From positions 1 to 7,055 of the forward strand of contig DAIOGO010000137.1 of NCBI GenBank assembly GCA_036745195.1: a DNA stretch of 7,055 nt, in the 5' to 3' direction. Within the stretch, counting starts at the first letter, position 1; the number at the start of each line of letters is the position of its first letter. Positions 1-6,265 of this stretch are shown in pieces. A program made the position numbers and the translations under genes. This stretch comes from JBFHRE01 sp036745195. GTDB lineage: Bacteria > Actinomycetota > Acidimicrobiia > Spongiisociales > ZC4RG35. Under the pieces are notes generated by a model. It ran no database searches. It saw nothing but the letters and a program-made list of their open reading frames with translations, and was not told the origin of the DNA.

Positions 1-197
1 AGCATCGAGGTAGGCGGGTCTTCGGCGCATCAGCACTTGGTCAACGAAGGCTCAATGCGCCCGAGATTTCCGGAGACGGATCCGCCTGGATGTATCAGGG
101 ACCGCGCCGGCCGCTCCATTACCGAAGAAACGAGGTTCGCGGGGATACCCTCTGGGGCGGGGCTGCGAATGCCGGGGCCGAAGCGAGGAGGCCTGGG
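1..197. other. Leader region before the first large gene, no gene supported
   Basis: No coding region is convincing here. One plus-strand frame is open from the window edge to the TAG at 241-243 and could in principle be the tail of an upstream gene. It would overlap the well-supported GTG start at 198 by 46 nt, its codons lack the strong G/C third-position bias of the genes nearby, and its translation resembles nothing I know. An in-frame ATG at 90 would extend the downstream protein by 36 residues rich in Arg and Gly, which looks like translated leader. A short palindrome, CGGATCCG (77-84), is present. I see no promoter hexamer pair good enough to call. Confidence 0.5.
185..191 (+). promoter_or_regulatory. 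Shine-Dalgarno site that sets the start of the first large gene
   Basis: GAGGAGG lies 6 nt upstream of the GTG at 198. This is a near-perfect anti-16S match at good spacing. It decides in favour of GTG 198 over the ATG at 90, which has no comparable site. The overlapping heptamer GGAGGCC (187-193) recurs at 3254-3260 before the paralogous gene, again 4-5 nt from a GTG, which supports both start choices independently. Confidence 0.8.
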
Positions 198-3119
198 GTG
201 GTCGCTCGAAGATTGGGCAACGGATTTGTTGCGATCGGCGTAGTTCTCGGTCTGGTCACCGGGTCCGCTGGAACAGGAGTCGCCGCCGAGGTATCGGGAG
301 ATCTCGTCGCGCAGGAAGTGCGCACGGTGTTCGCCGACGACCTCGGGATCGGCGCACCGGTCGGGATCGGATACTCGGGCGGCAGTCTCGTCGTCTACGA
401 GGAGGGGGCCACCGGCACGATCGCCAACAGAGTCGGATTCGACGAGGACCTGCTCGGGTCGAGCCCTTCGGTCTCCGGCCCGCGGGCGCGCCTCACCGCC
501 ACCAACCCGGAGGACGGGTTCGTCTACGTGCTGGACCGGCACGGCCGCACCCTGCGCGGGTTCGACGCCAATGGCACCCTGCGTCGCAGCTATCGGGTCG
601 AGGGGCAAGAGATGGGGCGGCCGGTGGGGATGGTGTTTGCGCCGTCGTCGGACAGCACCGATGCCGCTAGTGACTTCAACCTGTTCGTAGCGGACGGTGG
701 CGACACCCGATCCTCGGGTGGAGTGACAGAGATCAGCCTCGAGAGCACTGTCACCGCCTTCGCCCTCGTGGACACCGCCCTCCTCGTCCGCGACACGCCG
801 ACCTCGGCGTGGACGCCGGGCTCGCCGGACCCGGCCGGCGTCGCCTGGGTTTCCGTCGACGATCAACTGGTCGTGGTCGACTCCGAGGTCGACGAGACGA
901 CCGGGGCGGGGTGGAACAACGTCAACCTGTGGCGCACCACCCGGGCCGGGTCGGTGGTGGGTACCGGGACGTTGTGGGGACCGAGCGCCGCCAACGGCGG
1001 TTACTCGAGGGAGCCGACCGGAGCCTCGTTCGATCCAGTGTCGAACGCGCTGTTCGTGTCCGACGACTCGGCCAAGAAGATCTGGGTGATCAAGCGCGGT
1101 CCGGACGGCCAGTTCGGCACGGCCGATGACCTGGTGACCTCGATCAGCTCCTCGGCGTTCGGGAGCGACGACACCGAGGATCCCGCCTTTGAGTCGACCA
1201 CCGGAGATTTGTTCTTCCTCGACGGGGTCGGGCGGGAGATCTACCGCATCGACCCGGTCGACGGCGTGTTCGCGAACGGTAATGACGTGATGACCCATTT
1301 CGACATCAGCCACCTCGGACCATCCGATTTCGAGGGTCTCGCCTCCGCTCCTGGACGGGGCACCCTCTACGTCGGGGCACGCTCAACCAAGCAGATCTTC
1401 GAGATCGGCTTGACGGGTTCGCTGATCCGCACGATCTCGCTCTCGGGGATCACCGGTCTCAGGTACATCTCCGGTCTGGAGGTCGCCCCATCGAGCACAC
1501 TGAGCGGCGAGATGCACCTCTATGTCGTCGATCGTGCGATCGACAACGGAGCCAACTCGAGCGAGAACGACGGACGCTTGTTCGAGGTGTGGGCGCCCGA
1601 CGTCGGCGGCCCCGCCGCCAACGTTGCGCCCGTCGCCCAGAACGACACTGCCTCCACCGCCCCTGGTACTGATGTGGTGGTGGACGTGCTCGCCAACGAC
1701 ACCGATGGCAACGGAGACACCCTGTCGGTGGTGGGTTTGACCCAGCCGGCCAACGGATCGGCCACGGTGGTGGCCGGCGGCGTTCGATACGTTCCCAATT
1801 CCGGGTTCACGGGGACCAACACGTTCACCTACCGGGCCTCGGACGGTGCTCTCGAGTCGAACACCGCCACGGTCACGGTCACCGTCGCCGCCCCCAACCT
1901 GGCGCCAACCGCCGGGAACGACTCGGCCACCACCCTCGAGGACACGGCGGTGACGATCGCGGTGCTGGGCAACGACTCCGACCCCGAGGGTCAGCCGCTC
2001 ACGGTCCAGTTGGCGTCGCAACCCTCATCGGGGTCGGCAGTGGTCAACACGAACGACCAGACCGTCACCTACGCGCCGTCGCTCAATTTCAAGGGGCAGG
2101 TGAGCTTCACCTACCGGGCTTCGGATGGCGTCAACCTGTCCAACTTGGCCACGGTCACGGTGACGGTTTCCGCGGTCAATGATCCACCGGTGGCGGTCGG
2201 CGACGCGGCGGTGACGGGCAAAAACACCGCCGTCACCATCCCGGTGCTGGCCAACGACACCGACCCCGACGGCGACTCGCTCTTTGTCGTGTCATTGGGA
2301 TCGCCGACCAGCGGGACCGTGGAACTCGTCGCGGGTGGGGTGCGCTACACCCCCAACGCCGGGTATCTGGGGCCCGACTCGTTCACCTACCGGGCCTCCG
2401 ATGGCGCCCTGCAGTCCAATCTGGCGACGGTCTCGGTGACCGTGACCGAGGTGCTCCCCGCACCCGTGTTCCGGTCCTCGTCCTCGGCGGCTCTGACCGG
2501 GGCCAAGGGTTCGATACTCACCATCGCCGCTCCCACCGGTGTTCAGCCCGGTGATCTCCTCCTGGCCCAGATCCGGTACCGGGGGGCGACGCCCAACCTC
2601 ACGGTGCCGGCCGGCTGGACCCTGGTGGGGACGATTCCCGGCGATCAGGCCAACCACAGCGTCTATTTCAAAATCGCCGCAACGGGCGAGCCGGCCTCCT
2701 ACCAGTTCAACCAGAACACCAATGCCGGCCGGATGGCGGGCGGGATCGGCGCCTATTCGGGCGTGAGCACGACCAACCCGATCGTCGCCTGGGCCGCCTC
2801 GGCCTCGGGAACCTCCACCCTTGTTGCGCCGGATGCGGTTTCACCCGTGGGGAATGCGATGGTGGTGCGGCTGTGGGGCTGGCGGGGCTCGTCTGCCACC
2901 GAGATCGGCGTCGGGTTCAACCTTCCGCCCCCGGGCGTGTTCGAGCGGTGGTCGGAGCAGGTCGGGCATGCCAACAGCGACCGAAATCGGGTACTGGCGG
3001 GTGACCACGTCCAGCTCGCCGCAGGTGCGGTGGGGACGTCCACCGCCTCTGGTTCGGCCAGCACCAAGGAGAACCGGCGGAGCGCCTTCACCGTGATCTT
3101 GAGACCGCTGGGCAGCTGA
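198..3119 (+). CDS. Secreted beta-propeller / triple Ig-like repeat protein (paralog A)
   Basis: This encodes 973 aa from GTG 198. Residues 1-30 form a Sec signal peptide: basic MVARR, a hydrophobic core at about 10-28, and likely cleavage after V-A-A at 28-30. Residues 31-474 form a propeller-like region with blade-type strands such as NLFVADGGD and GTLYVGARS, resembling NHL or SdiA-regulated folds. The assignment is by pattern, not a family match. Residues 477-563, 569-657 and 663-749 are three Ig/cadherin-like repeats of Big_9 or tandem-95 type, each with an ND(S/T)D motif and an SFTYRASDG-type motif. Residues 758-973 form a beta-rich C-terminal module with PAGWTLVG, GEPASYQF and AYSGVSTTNP, a pattern I recall from many secreted actinobacterial proteins. 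I see no cysteine, catalytic motif, LPXTG or membrane anchor. The gene is followed by a same-strand paralog. An extracellular binding or matrix role is inference. Confidence 0.85.
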   Translation: MVARRLGNGFVAIGVVLGLVTGSAGTGVAAEVSGDLVAQEVRTVFADDLGIGAPVGIGYSGGSLVVYEEGATGTIANRVGFDEDLLGSSPSVSGPRARLTATNPEDGFVYVLDRHGRTLRGFDANGTLRRSYRVEGQEMGRPVGMVFAPSSDSTDAASDFNLFVADGGDTRSSGGVTEISLESTVTAFALVDTALLVRDTPTSAWTPGSPDPAGVAWVSVDDQLVVVDSEVDETTGAGWNNVNLWRTTRAGSVVGTGTLWGPSAANGGYSREPTGASFDPVSNALFVSDDSAKKIWVIKRGPDGQFGTADDLVTSISSSAFGSDDTEDPAFESTTGDLFFLDGVGREIYRIDPVDGVFANGNDVMTHFDISHLGPSDFEGLASAPGRGTLYVGARSTKQIFEIGLTGSLIRTISLSGITGLRYISGLEVAPSSTLSGEMHLYVVDRAIDNGANSSENDGRLFEVWAPDVGGPAANVAPVAQNDTASTAPGTDVVVDVLANDTDGNGDTLSVVGLTQPANGSATVVAGGVRYVPNSGFTGTNTFTYRASDGALESNTATVTVTVAAPNLAPTAGNDSATTLEDTAVTIAVLGNDSDPEGQPLTVQLASQPSSGSAVVNTNDQTVTYAPSLNFKGQVSFTYRASDGVNLSNLATVTVTVSAVNDPPVAVGDAAVTGKNTAVTIPVLANDTDPDGDSLFVVSLGSPTSGTVELVAGGVRYTPNAGYLGPDSFTYRASDGALQSNLATVSVTVTEVLPAPVFRSSSSAALTGAKGSILTIAAPTGVQPGDLLLAQIRYRGATPNLTVPAGWTLVGTIPGDQANHSVYFKIAATGEPASYQFNQNTNAGRMAGGIGAYSGVSTTNPIVAWAASASGTSTLVAPDAVSPVGNAMVVRLWGWRGSSATEIGVGFNLPPPGVFERWSEQVGHANSDRNRVLAGDHVQLAAGAVGTSTASGSASTKENRRSAFTVILRPLGS
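1098..1304 (+). repeat. Pair of acidic Gly/Asp loops in consecutive propeller blades
   Basis: Two similar loops occur about 50 residues apart: GPDGQFGTADDLVT (residues 301-314) and DPVDGVFANGNDVMTHFD (residues 352-369). Each has the form DG-x-F-x-x-x-(D/N)D followed by V/M-T. The spacing equals roughly one propeller blade, so they probably occupy equivalent loops in adjacent blades. The density of Asp and Asn suggests a metal-binding loop, perhaps calcium; this is inference. Both loops are kept in the paralog at 4433-4474 and 4586-4639. Confidence 0.55.
1626..2444 (+). repeat. Three tandem Ig/cadherin-like repeats in paralog A
   Basis: The units run about 1626-1886, 1902-2168 and 2184-2444, giving 87-89 residues each and a pitch of about 93. 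Each unit opens with P-(V/T)-A followed by a D-rich segment, has a VL-x-ND-(T/S)-D core (for example VLANDTDGNGD), a V-x-Y-x-P-(N/S) strand, an FTYRASDG strand and a closing ATVTVTV-type strand. This is the pattern of the Big_9 / tandem-95 cadherin-like family, whose acidic loops often bind calcium. The repeats probably act as a stiff spacer between the propeller and the C-terminal module. Each unit resembles the same-numbered unit of the paralog more than its own neighbours. Confidence 0.85.
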
Positions 3120-3126
3120 TTCCGAG

Positions 3127-3166
3127 CAGGTGATACGCCGGGTTCACGGACTCGGCGTATCTCCTG
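3127..3166 (+). terminator. Strong stem-loop after paralog A, possible terminator
   Basis: A perfect 9-bp inverted repeat, GATACGCCG (3132-3140) and CGGCGTATC (3153-3161), begins 12 nt after the stop codon. Beyond a single T-T mismatch the stem continues with CAGG (3127-3130) and CCTG (3163-3166). Inner pairs (G-U, G-C, T-A) can shorten the loop to about 6-8 nt. No T-tract follows; the next bases are AACAACTGCC. In high-GC actinobacteria, terminators lacking a U-run are plausible, but the structure could equally be a 3'-end stabiliser or processing site between two co-transcribed genes. Confidence 0.55.
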
Positions 3167-3233
3167 AACAACTGCCAGAACATTCCTGGCGGTGGGAGGC
3201 ACCGGCCTGTACCATGCAGAGTGGGTGCTGGGG

Positions 3234-3253
3234 CATCCATGGGGTAATGGATG
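3234..3253 (+). promoter_or_regulatory. Leader hairpin abutting the ribosome binding site of paralog B
   Basis: CATCCAT (3234-3240) and ATGGATG (3247-3253) form a perfect 7-bp stem closed by a 6-nt loop, GGGGTA. The 3' arm ends one base before the Shine-Dalgarno GGAGG (3254-3258). A hairpin in this position could control access to the site or stack beside it. The in-frame ATG at 3251 lies inside the 3' arm, which makes it a less likely start than the GTG at 3266. The structure is visible in the sequence; a regulatory role is inference. Confidence 0.4.
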
Positions 3254-3258
3254 GGAGG
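3254..3258 (+). promoter_or_regulatory. Shine-Dalgarno site that sets the start of paralog B
   Basis: GGAGG lies 7 nt upstream of GTG 3266. It favours this GTG over the in-frame ATG at 3251, which has only a weak G-run upstream and would add just five residues. The surrounding heptamer GGAGGCC (3254-3260) matches the arrangement before the first large gene. Confidence 0.7.
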
Positions 3259-3265
3259 CCGGAGA

Positions 3266-6214
3266 GTGGGCATTCGTTTTTTGCAGCGTCTGATGGTGGG
3301 CGTATCTGCCTTCCTCGTGCTGGTCGCCGCGCCGTTGACGGTGCCGGCCGGCTCTCTCGAAGAGGTGCGTCCCGCCCAGGAGGTGCGCCGGGTGCACACC
3401 GATGAGTTGGGGATGCGTAAGCCGGCTGGCATCGCCTTCGACTCGGTCAGGGGGGAACTTCTGGTGGCCGGGTCCGGGTCCGGCCAGACCGTCATCAGCC
3501 GGATGGGTTTCGACGAGGACCTGCTGGGGACCTTCCGTCTGGCTTCGATCGAGAATCCGGCAACCCTCGCCTTCGACCCCCGCAGCCATCGGCTTGTGAC
3601 CCTGGACGGCGCCGCCCGCCTCGAGGTCGACCGATCCCGCCGGTCGAGTGGGATCGCCACCACCAGGATCGTCACCCCCGGCCTGGCGCGGGCCGAAAGC
3701 GCCGCCTTCGATCCGAACTCCGGTGCATGGCTGGTACTGGCCGACGGCGTCATCGAGGTGATCGACCTCTCCGACCCGACCCGCGTTCCCGCCAGGATCG
3801 ATCCCTTGGTCGGCGGTCGGGCGCGGATGATCGCCACCAACCCTGCCGACGGTCTGCTCTACGCCTACGTCCCGGAGACCGGCCGGCTTCACGCTCTCGA
3901 GCCGAACGGAGCCGTTCGCTCGACCTTCGACCTGGCGACGCTGGAGGTGGTCGAGCCGGTGGCGATGACATTCGCCCCCACCTCCGACCCGACCGACGAC
4001 CCCGCCGCCACCAACCTCTTCATCGCCGATGCCGGCGGCCGGCTCGCCTCGGGAGCGGTGACAGAGGCATCGCTCTCCGTCACTGCGGTTGCCATGGCCA
4101 CGACCGAAACCGCCTCGCTGGTCAGGACCACCGCGACTTCGGCCTGGATACCCGGCTCTCCCGACCCGGCCGGGGTGGCCTGGGACTCGACGACCGGCCA
4201 ACTGGTGGTGGTCGACTCCGAGGTCGAAGAAGTGACCGGGGCGGGGTGGAACAACGTGAACCTGTGGCGCACCACTCTGACCGGCTCGGTGCAGGGCACC
4301 GGGACGTTGTGGGGACCCCTCGCCGCCAACGGCGGATACGCCAGGGAGCCCACCGGAGCCGGCTACGACCCGGCTTCCGACACCCTGTTCGTTTCAGATG
4401 ACAACGCCGGGAAGGTGTTCGTGGTGAAACGGGGTACGGATGGCACCTTCGGAACGGGCGACGACATCGTGACATTCATCAGTGCCTCTGCCTTCGGGAG
4501 CACCGACACCGAGGACCCGACAATGGAATCGACCACCGGAGATCTGTTCTTCCTCGACGGGGTCGGACGCGAGATCTACCGGGTCGACCCGGTAGATGGG
4601 GTGTTCGGGAATGGCAACGATGTGATGACCCAGTTCGACATCAGCCACCTCGGCCCCACCGACTTCGAGGGTCTCGCCTCGGCTCCCGGCCGGGGCACGC
4701 TCTACGTGGGGGCACGTGCGACCGAACAGATCTTCGAGATCTCGCTGACCGGTTCGCTGATCCGCACCTTCTCGCTCGATGGGATCACCGGTCTGAAGTA
4801 CATCTCCGGTCTGGAGGTCGCCCCGTCCACCGTTTCCCCCGGGACGATGAACTTCTACATCGTGGATCGGGCGGTCGACAACGGTAACGCTCCCACCGAA
4901 AACGACGGGAAGCTGTTCGAGGTCACCGCCCCGGACATCGGCGGCCCGCCGCCGCCCCTCGCTCCGGTGGCGGGGAACGACTCGGCGGCCACCTCGTTGG
5001 AGACCGCCGTGACCATCGACGTGCTCGCCAACGACACCGACGGCAACGGAGACACCCTGTCGGTGGTGGGTCTCTCCTCGCCCGGGAACGGAACCGTCGG
5101 CCCGGTGCCGGGAGGGGTGCTGTACACCCCCAACGCCGGGTTCACCGGGACGGACACCTTCACCTACCAGGCATGGGACGGCGCCCTCACGTCCAATACG
5201 GCGACGGTCACCGTTACGGTCACGGGCATCAACCAGGTGCCGGTGGCCGGGGACGACTCCGCCGCCACCCTGGAGGACACCCCGGTGGTGATCACGGTGC
5301 TGGCCAACGACACCGACGGGGATGGCCAGGCACTCTCGGTGCAACTGGCTTCCCAACCAGCTTCGGGCAGTGCCACGGTCAACGGCGACCACACTGTGAC
5401 TTACAGCCCTGCGCTGAACTCCAACGGGTCCGTGAGCTTCACGTATCAGGCTTCGGACGGCCTGGCGCCCTCGAATCTGGCCACCGTCACCGTCACTGTG
5501 AACGCGGTCAACGACGCCCCCGTGGCGCAGAACGACTCCGCCACCACCGCCTTCAACACCCCGGTCACGATCAACGTCCTCTCGAATGACAGCGACGTCG
5601 AGGCCAACCCGCTGACGGTCACCGGTCTGTCCACGCCTTCCTTTGGCGTCGTGACGCTTTTCGCCGGTGGGGTCGAGTACACCCCGAACGCCGGGTTCGT
5701 GGGGATCGACACCTTCACCTATCGGGCCTGGGACGGCAGCCTCGAGTCGAGCCCGGCGACCGTCACCGTCACGGTCAACGACGGCACGGCCAAGTTCTTC
5801 GCCCAGTCCCAGACCATCGTGTTGGGTTCGCTCGTATCCGGCACAGTGGCCTCGACCTACACCGACGACAACATCTTCCTCCGCTTCCGCGAGAAGGCCC
5901 ACAACAAGACCACGGCCACCTGGATGGAGGTTCGTTGGACCTTTGTGGTCACACCAGGCTCTTCGATGGTGTTCTCGCTGCGCGGATACACCTCGGGTGA
6001 GGCGTTCAACTTCGCCTATTCGACCGACGGAACCAACTGGATCCCGATGACCTCGATCACTACGACGACGGAGTCGGGCACCCAGGTCGGGGTCCCTGCC
6101 AATCTCAGTGGCACGGTGTACGTCCGGGCGGTCGATGCCAATCGGGCCACCAGCGGCGACACGTTCCGTGATTCGCTCTATATCGACGAGATGTGGTTCC
6201 GCTCCACACCCTGA
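3266..6214 (+). CDS. Secreted beta-propeller / triple Ig-like repeat protein (paralog B)
   Basis: This encodes 982 aa from GTG 3266; ATG 3251 is a less likely start that would add five residues. Residues 1-28 form a Sec signal peptide: basic MGIRFLQR, core about 9-26, likely cleavage after V-P-A. Residues 29-565 form a propeller-like region about 90 residues longer than in the paralog; the extra part is about residues 89-184 and looks like two blades. Residues 566-652, 658-745 and 751-837 are three Ig/cadherin-like repeats. Residues about 841-982 form a C-terminal beta-sandwich-like module with MEVRWTFVV, FAYSTDGTNWIPM, LSGTVYVRAVD and SLYIDEMWF. It resembles terminal modules I recall from other secreted bacterial proteins but shares nothing visible with the first gene's terminus. 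I see no cysteine, anchor or catalytic motif. The role is unknown; carbohydrate or surface binding is a guess. Confidence 0.85.
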   Translation: MGIRFLQRLMVGVSAFLVLVAAPLTVPAGSLEEVRPAQEVRRVHTDELGMRKPAGIAFDSVRGELLVAGSGSGQTVISRMGFDEDLLGTFRLASIENPATLAFDPRSHRLVTLDGAARLEVDRSRRSSGIATTRIVTPGLARAESAAFDPNSGAWLVLADGVIEVIDLSDPTRVPARIDPLVGGRARMIATNPADGLLYAYVPETGRLHALEPNGAVRSTFDLATLEVVEPVAMTFAPTSDPTDDPAATNLFIADAGGRLASGAVTEASLSVTAVAMATTETASLVRTTATSAWIPGSPDPAGVAWDSTTGQLVVVDSEVEEVTGAGWNNVNLWRTTLTGSVQGTGTLWGPLAANGGYAREPTGAGYDPASDTLFVSDDNAGKVFVVKRGTDGTFGTGDDIVTFISASAFGSTDTEDPTMESTTGDLFFLDGVGREIYRVDPVDGVFGNGNDVMTQFDISHLGPTDFEGLASAPGRGTLYVGARATEQIFEISLTGSLIRTFSLDGITGLKYISGLEVAPSTVSPGTMNFYIVDRAVDNGNAPTENDGKLFEVTAPDIGGPPPPLAPVAGNDSAATSLETAVTIDVLANDTDGNGDTLSVVGLSSPGNGTVGPVPGGVLYTPNAGFTGTDTFTYQAWDGALTSNTATVTVTVTGINQVPVAGDDSAATLEDTPVVITVLANDTDGDGQALSVQLASQPASGSATVNGDHTVTYSPALNSNGSVSFTYQASDGLAPSNLATVTVTVNAVNDAPVAQNDSATTAFNTPVTINVLSNDSDVEANPLTVTGLSTPSFGVVTLFAGGVEYTPNAGFVGIDTFTYRAWDGSLESSPATVTVTVNDGTAKFFAQSQTIVLGSLVSGTVASTYTDDNIFLRFREKAHNKTTATWMEVRWTFVVTPGSSMVFSLRGYTSGEAFNFAYSTDGTNWIPMTSITTTTESGTQVGVPANLSGTVYVRAVDANRATSGDTFRDSLYIDEMWFRSTP
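3530..3817 (+). other. Extra two-blade segment present only in paralog B
   Basis: Both proteins contain GFDEDLLG and, downstream, RAR(M/L)xATNPxDG. In paralog A these motifs are separated by 8 residues (nucleotides 459-482); here they are separated by 96. The net 88-residue difference equals about two propeller blades of 44 residues. Within the extra part, two blade-like units are visible, each with an A-F-D-P turn (NPATLAFDPRSHRLVTLDG and ESAAFDPNSGAWLVLADG). I cannot tell gain in one copy from loss in the other. Confidence 0.7.
4433..4639 (+). repeat. Pair of acidic Gly/Asp loops in consecutive propeller blades
   Basis: GTDGTFGTGDDIVT (residues 390-403) and DPVDGVFGNGNDVMTQFD (residues 441-458) match the two loops in paralog A and have the same one-blade spacing. 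The Asp/Gly pattern is kept while flanking residues vary, which suggests the acidic positions matter, possibly for metal binding. Confidence 0.55.
4961..5776 (+). repeat. Three tandem Ig/cadherin-like repeats in paralog B
   Basis: The units run about 4961-5221, 5237-5500 and 5516-5776. Core motifs are VLANDTDGNGD, VLANDTDGDGQ and VLSNDSDVEAN, each followed by a Y-(T/S)-P-(N/A) strand, an FTY-(Q/R)-A-x-DG strand and an ATVTVTV strand. Unit 2 shares the LASQP-x-SGSA element only with unit 2 of the paralog, and unit 1 shares DTDGNGDTLSVVGL only with unit 1. The array therefore had three distinct units before the gene duplicated. Unit 3 here lacks the usual GD after DTD (it reads DVEAN), so its acidic loop may be weakened. 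Confidence 0.85.
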
Positions 6215-6265
6215 GCGAGACGACGCCTTTCGAATCGGTGAGTCCTTAGCCCCCAGAAGATGGGC

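Larger units (their letters stand above)
801..2444 (+). repeat. Long intergenic direct repeat, copy A (shared propeller half plus Ig array)
   Basis: This codes for residues 202-749 of the first large protein (548 codons) and aligns almost without gaps to 4136-5776 (547 codons) in the second. The best-conserved part is 1191-1382 against 4526-4717: 60 of 64 residues are identical and I count about 25 nucleotide differences, about 21 of them silent. A stretch of about 30 identical bases lies within the first Ig-like repeat near 1708-1737. The block marks how much of the duplicated gene has stayed collinear. Upstream the two genes differ by an indel, and downstream the sequences are unrelated. 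Confidence 0.85.
4136..5776 (+). repeat. Long intergenic direct repeat, copy B (shared propeller half plus Ig array)
   Basis: This is the counterpart of 801-2444 and codes for residues 291-837 of the second large protein. It begins at the T-S-A-W motif before GSPDPAGVAW and ends at the last valine of the third Ig-like repeat. The block is collinear with copy A to within one codon. Similarity stops abruptly at its 3' end, where the C-terminal modules differ, and is weaker and interrupted by an indel on the 5' side. Confidence 0.85.

Noticed and set aside
37..243. 68-codon plus-strand frame at the left edge
   Set aside because: It overlaps the first gene's ribosome site and start by 46 nt, begins with TTG without a ribosome site, and has no recognisable content. 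A tail of an upstream gene cannot be fully excluded because the frame is open to the edge.
198..285. Twin-arginine signal in the first large protein (ARRLGNGF)
   Set aside because: The residues after RR do not fit the S/T-RRxFLK pattern, and the peptide reads as an ordinary Sec signal with V-A-A cleavage.
30..1313. 427-codon open frame on the minus strand opposite the first large gene
   Set aside because: Its translation is rich in Arg, Gly, Val and His with no domain or hydrophobic pattern. It is the usual antisense shadow of a high-GC gene whose plus-strand product has a clear signal peptide and repeats.
3187..3215. Promoter for the second large gene using TACCAT (3210-3215) as -10
   Set aside because: Only the -10 resembles a consensus. 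The position for a -35 holds TGGCGG, and nothing else supports it.
3277..3282. Run of six T just after the start of the second large gene, as a phase-variation tract
   Set aside because: Six bases is too short for convincing slippage, and it encodes ordinary residues at the signal peptide's start.
2753..4201. 482-codon open frame on the minus strand spanning the gap between the paralogs
   Set aside because: It lies antisense to both well-supported genes, crosses the stem-loop and leader hairpin, and is low-complexity Gly/Arg-rich.
4394..5902. 502-codon open frame on the minus strand opposite the second large gene
   Set aside because: It is an antisense shadow of the Ig-like array. Its apparent repeats (GVVGEHVD-type) are the reverse reading of the repeated plus-strand units.
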